In this document: positions 39,964 through 41,262 of the stretch, piece after piece | How the letters are laid out: the number at the start of each line of letters is the position of its first letter | How positions within the stretch are numbered: position 1 is the stretch's first letter | Assembly: GCA_036732755.1 (NCBI GenBank) | Contig: DAINBU010000036.1 | Coordinates: forward strand, 1-41,262 | DNA from: DASRRB01 sp036732755 | GTDB lineage: Bacteria > Planctomycetota > B15-G4 > SIAN01 | Direction: 5' to 3' | Length of the DNA stretch: 41,262 nt | Translations under genes and position numbers: made by a program | Notes under the pieces: generated by a model | Databases searched by the model: none | Seen by the model: only the letters and a program-made list of their open reading frames with translations | What the model was told of the DNA's origin: nothing

Positions 39964-41262
39964 TCAGGAGCCGGCCACCCGCTTGAGCGACGGCATCCCG
40001 ACCCATTGCGAGGGAGAGATCGAGTAGAGCGTCCAGCGCAGTCGCCCGCGGAAGAGCGGCCGGCGGCTCCCGTCGATCACCATCTCCCCGCCCTCGCAGA
40101 CGAGCTCCGCCGAGTCGTGCTTGGCGTCGATCTCGAACCAGGCGAGGTCGGCGTAGACGGTCTGCCGGGGCGCCCCGTGGTCGTCGTAGAGCAGGTCGAT
40201 CACCGCCTTCTCGAGCTTCTCGCCGGTGAACTTGTCGCAGCCGCGCACGCGCACGGCGACCGTCTTCTCGAGCTCGAGCACGCGGTTGATGGCCTTCGTC
40301 ACCTGCGTCGGGTCGGCCGGGTCGAAGCGCGCCGCGCTGCCGATCGCCCCGCTCGCCGCCACGCCGAACAGCGACGCGAGCTCGGGCGCGACGAGCTCGA
40401 GCGGCAGGACGCCGGGGATGTCGAAGCGCGTCGTCCCGTTCGGGAAGGCCTCCTCGACGCCGAGATCGATCTGCCGCGCGCCGCTCAGGACGAATCCTGC
40501 CACGCCGGAGGCGGCGTCGCGCTCGAGGGTCAGCCGGTCCGCGGTGAGCGAGCCGGTCGCGGTGCCGCTCGGATTGGAATGGACGAGCACGACGCGGCGC
40601 AGCGCGTGGTCTTCGGCGACCGGATCGGCCGAGAGCAGGCGCCAGCGCTCGAATCCGCAGTCGCGGAGCAGCGTGTTGAACGCGGCGAGAACCGCGTCGG
40701 GCGGCCGCGGCTGCGCCTCCTCCACGACGGGTTTCTGCGGCGCCGCCGCCGCGGCGCCGTCGGTCGCGGGCGCGACCGCGCCGGGGACGATCGTCTCGGG
40801 CGCGAACGGCGTCGCGTCGGTCGCAGGCGCGTGGCCCGCCGCGGCCTGCGCCGGATCGGCGAGCTGGCGCGCGCGATCGAGCGCGCGCACCACCGAGTCG
40901 TCGCCGACGCGGCTCGCCCGCTCGCGGGCGTCGAGCGTCGAGCCCGACGGCTTGCCGGCGATCGCCGCGTCGCTGCTCTCCTTGCGGGAGGACGGTGCCG
41001 CGACCTCGGGCGGCGCCGACGACGGCGCGCCGCGCGGCTGCGACGTGAGCGCACGCAGCTGCGCGGCGAGGACTCCATTCCCGTTCTCGAGCTCCGCGAT
41101 CCGCTTCGTGACCGCGTCGTCGGCCGCCGGCGGCGCGGGGAGCTTGAGCCAGCCCGCCGCGTGCACGGCGAGGATCGCGAGCGCGCCGAAGACCGCCCCC
41201 ACCGCGCCCGCGGTCAGCGCGGCGCGCCAGGAGCGGCGCCGCTCCCGGTCGAAGAAATCGAA
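39964..41262 (-). CDS. membrane-anchored protein of unknown function, partial
   Basis: The frame is open to the right window edge, so the start is missing. The visible 432 residues begin FDFFDRERRRSWRAALTAG, followed by a membrane helix (VGAVFGALAILAVHAAGWL). Next come a short coiled coil (VTKRIAELENGNGVLAAQLR) and about 120 residues rich in Ala, Pro and Ser. A folded C-terminal domain of about 230 residues follows, of alternating beta strands (ALRRVVLVHSNPSGTATGSL, LPLELVAPELASLFG). No known family is recognised. A role at the cell envelope is inferred only from its topology. It ends 36 bp before the rny promoter. Confidence 0.65.
   Translation of the reverse strand, partial: FDFFDRERRRSWRAALTAGAVGAVFGALAILAVHAAGWLKLPAPPAADDAVTKRIAELENGNGVLAAQLRALTSQPRGAPSSAPPEVAAPSSRKESSDAAIAGKPSGSTLDARERASRVGDDSVVRALDRARQLADPAQAAAGHAPATDATPFAPETIVPGAVAPATDGAAAAAPQKPVVEEAQPRPPDAVLAAFNTLLRDCGFERWRLLSADPVAEDHALRRVVLVHSNPSGTATGSLTADRLTLERDAASGVAGFVLSGARQIDLGVEEAFPNGTTRFDIPGVLPLELVAPELASLFGVAASGAIGSAARFDPADPTQVTKAINRVLELEKTVAVRVRGCDKFTGEKLEKAVIDLLYDDHGAPRQTVYADLAWFEIDAKHDSAELVCEGGEMVIDGSRRPLFRGRLRWTLYSISPSQWVGMPSLKRVAGS

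Overview
The window is 41 kb of very GC-rich bacterial chromosome. Planctomycetota is the best guess. Supporting signs are secreted proteins with short tandem C-terminal beta modules, a beta-propeller lipoprotein, a PurS-PurL fusion, an isolated bL34 gene, and a mobile element of the excisionase / D5-type primase / Xre / tyrosine integrase layout. Other high-GC phyla are not excluded. Two runs of ten N (5012-5021, 17112-17121) show it is a draft scaffold. Both outermost genes are cut by the window edge.

Left arm, 1-14041. An ECF sigma factor, its zinc-finger anti-sigma factor and an HtrA/DegP-like protein form an envelope-stress type operon on the minus strand. The HtrA-like protein has lost its catalytic histidine. 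accA is upstream of it. purL, purQ, a Lon-like protease and an EamA transporter form a tightly overlapping plus-strand operon. A galactokinase-like GHMP kinase with an altered sugar motif is coupled to a peroxiredoxin-like gene. tRNA-His, tRNA-Arg and tRNA-Lys follow, then a beta-propeller lipoprotein and a good intrinsic terminator.

Mobile element, 14042-23555. About 9.5 kb lies between two perfect 46-bp copies of the 5' half of a tRNA-Leu(UAG) gene. The right copy is part of a complete tRNA, so the element rebuilds the host tRNA with its own 5' half. Every gene I call in it is on the plus strand: a PC4-like protein, a secreted beta-helix protein (probable cargo), two unknown proteins, two excisionase-like HTH proteins, a primase-helicase, an Xre-like HTH protein and a tyrosine integrase. 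The integrase frame runs through the attachment core. If the element is joined as a circle, the same frame continues into an ORF now stranded at the left end. Integration therefore appears to swap the integrase C-terminus. This is the most unusual feature of the window.

Right arm, 23556-41262. A GT-C-like membrane protein and an RluA pseudouridine synthase diverge from an overlapping pair of -10 boxes. Then come rpmH (bL34) with its own promoter, a WaaE-like glycosyltransferase, enoyl-CoA hydratase with an MDR oxidoreductase, and a ThiF/MoeB-type E1 enzyme. A large secreted protein follows. The last block is a compact minus-strand operon rny-ispA-dxs-nadK (RNase Y, prenyl diphosphate synthase, DXP synthase, NAD kinase), which couples mRNA turnover to isoprenoid and NADP supply behind a strong promoter and a long structured leader. 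A membrane-anchored unknown protein closes the window.
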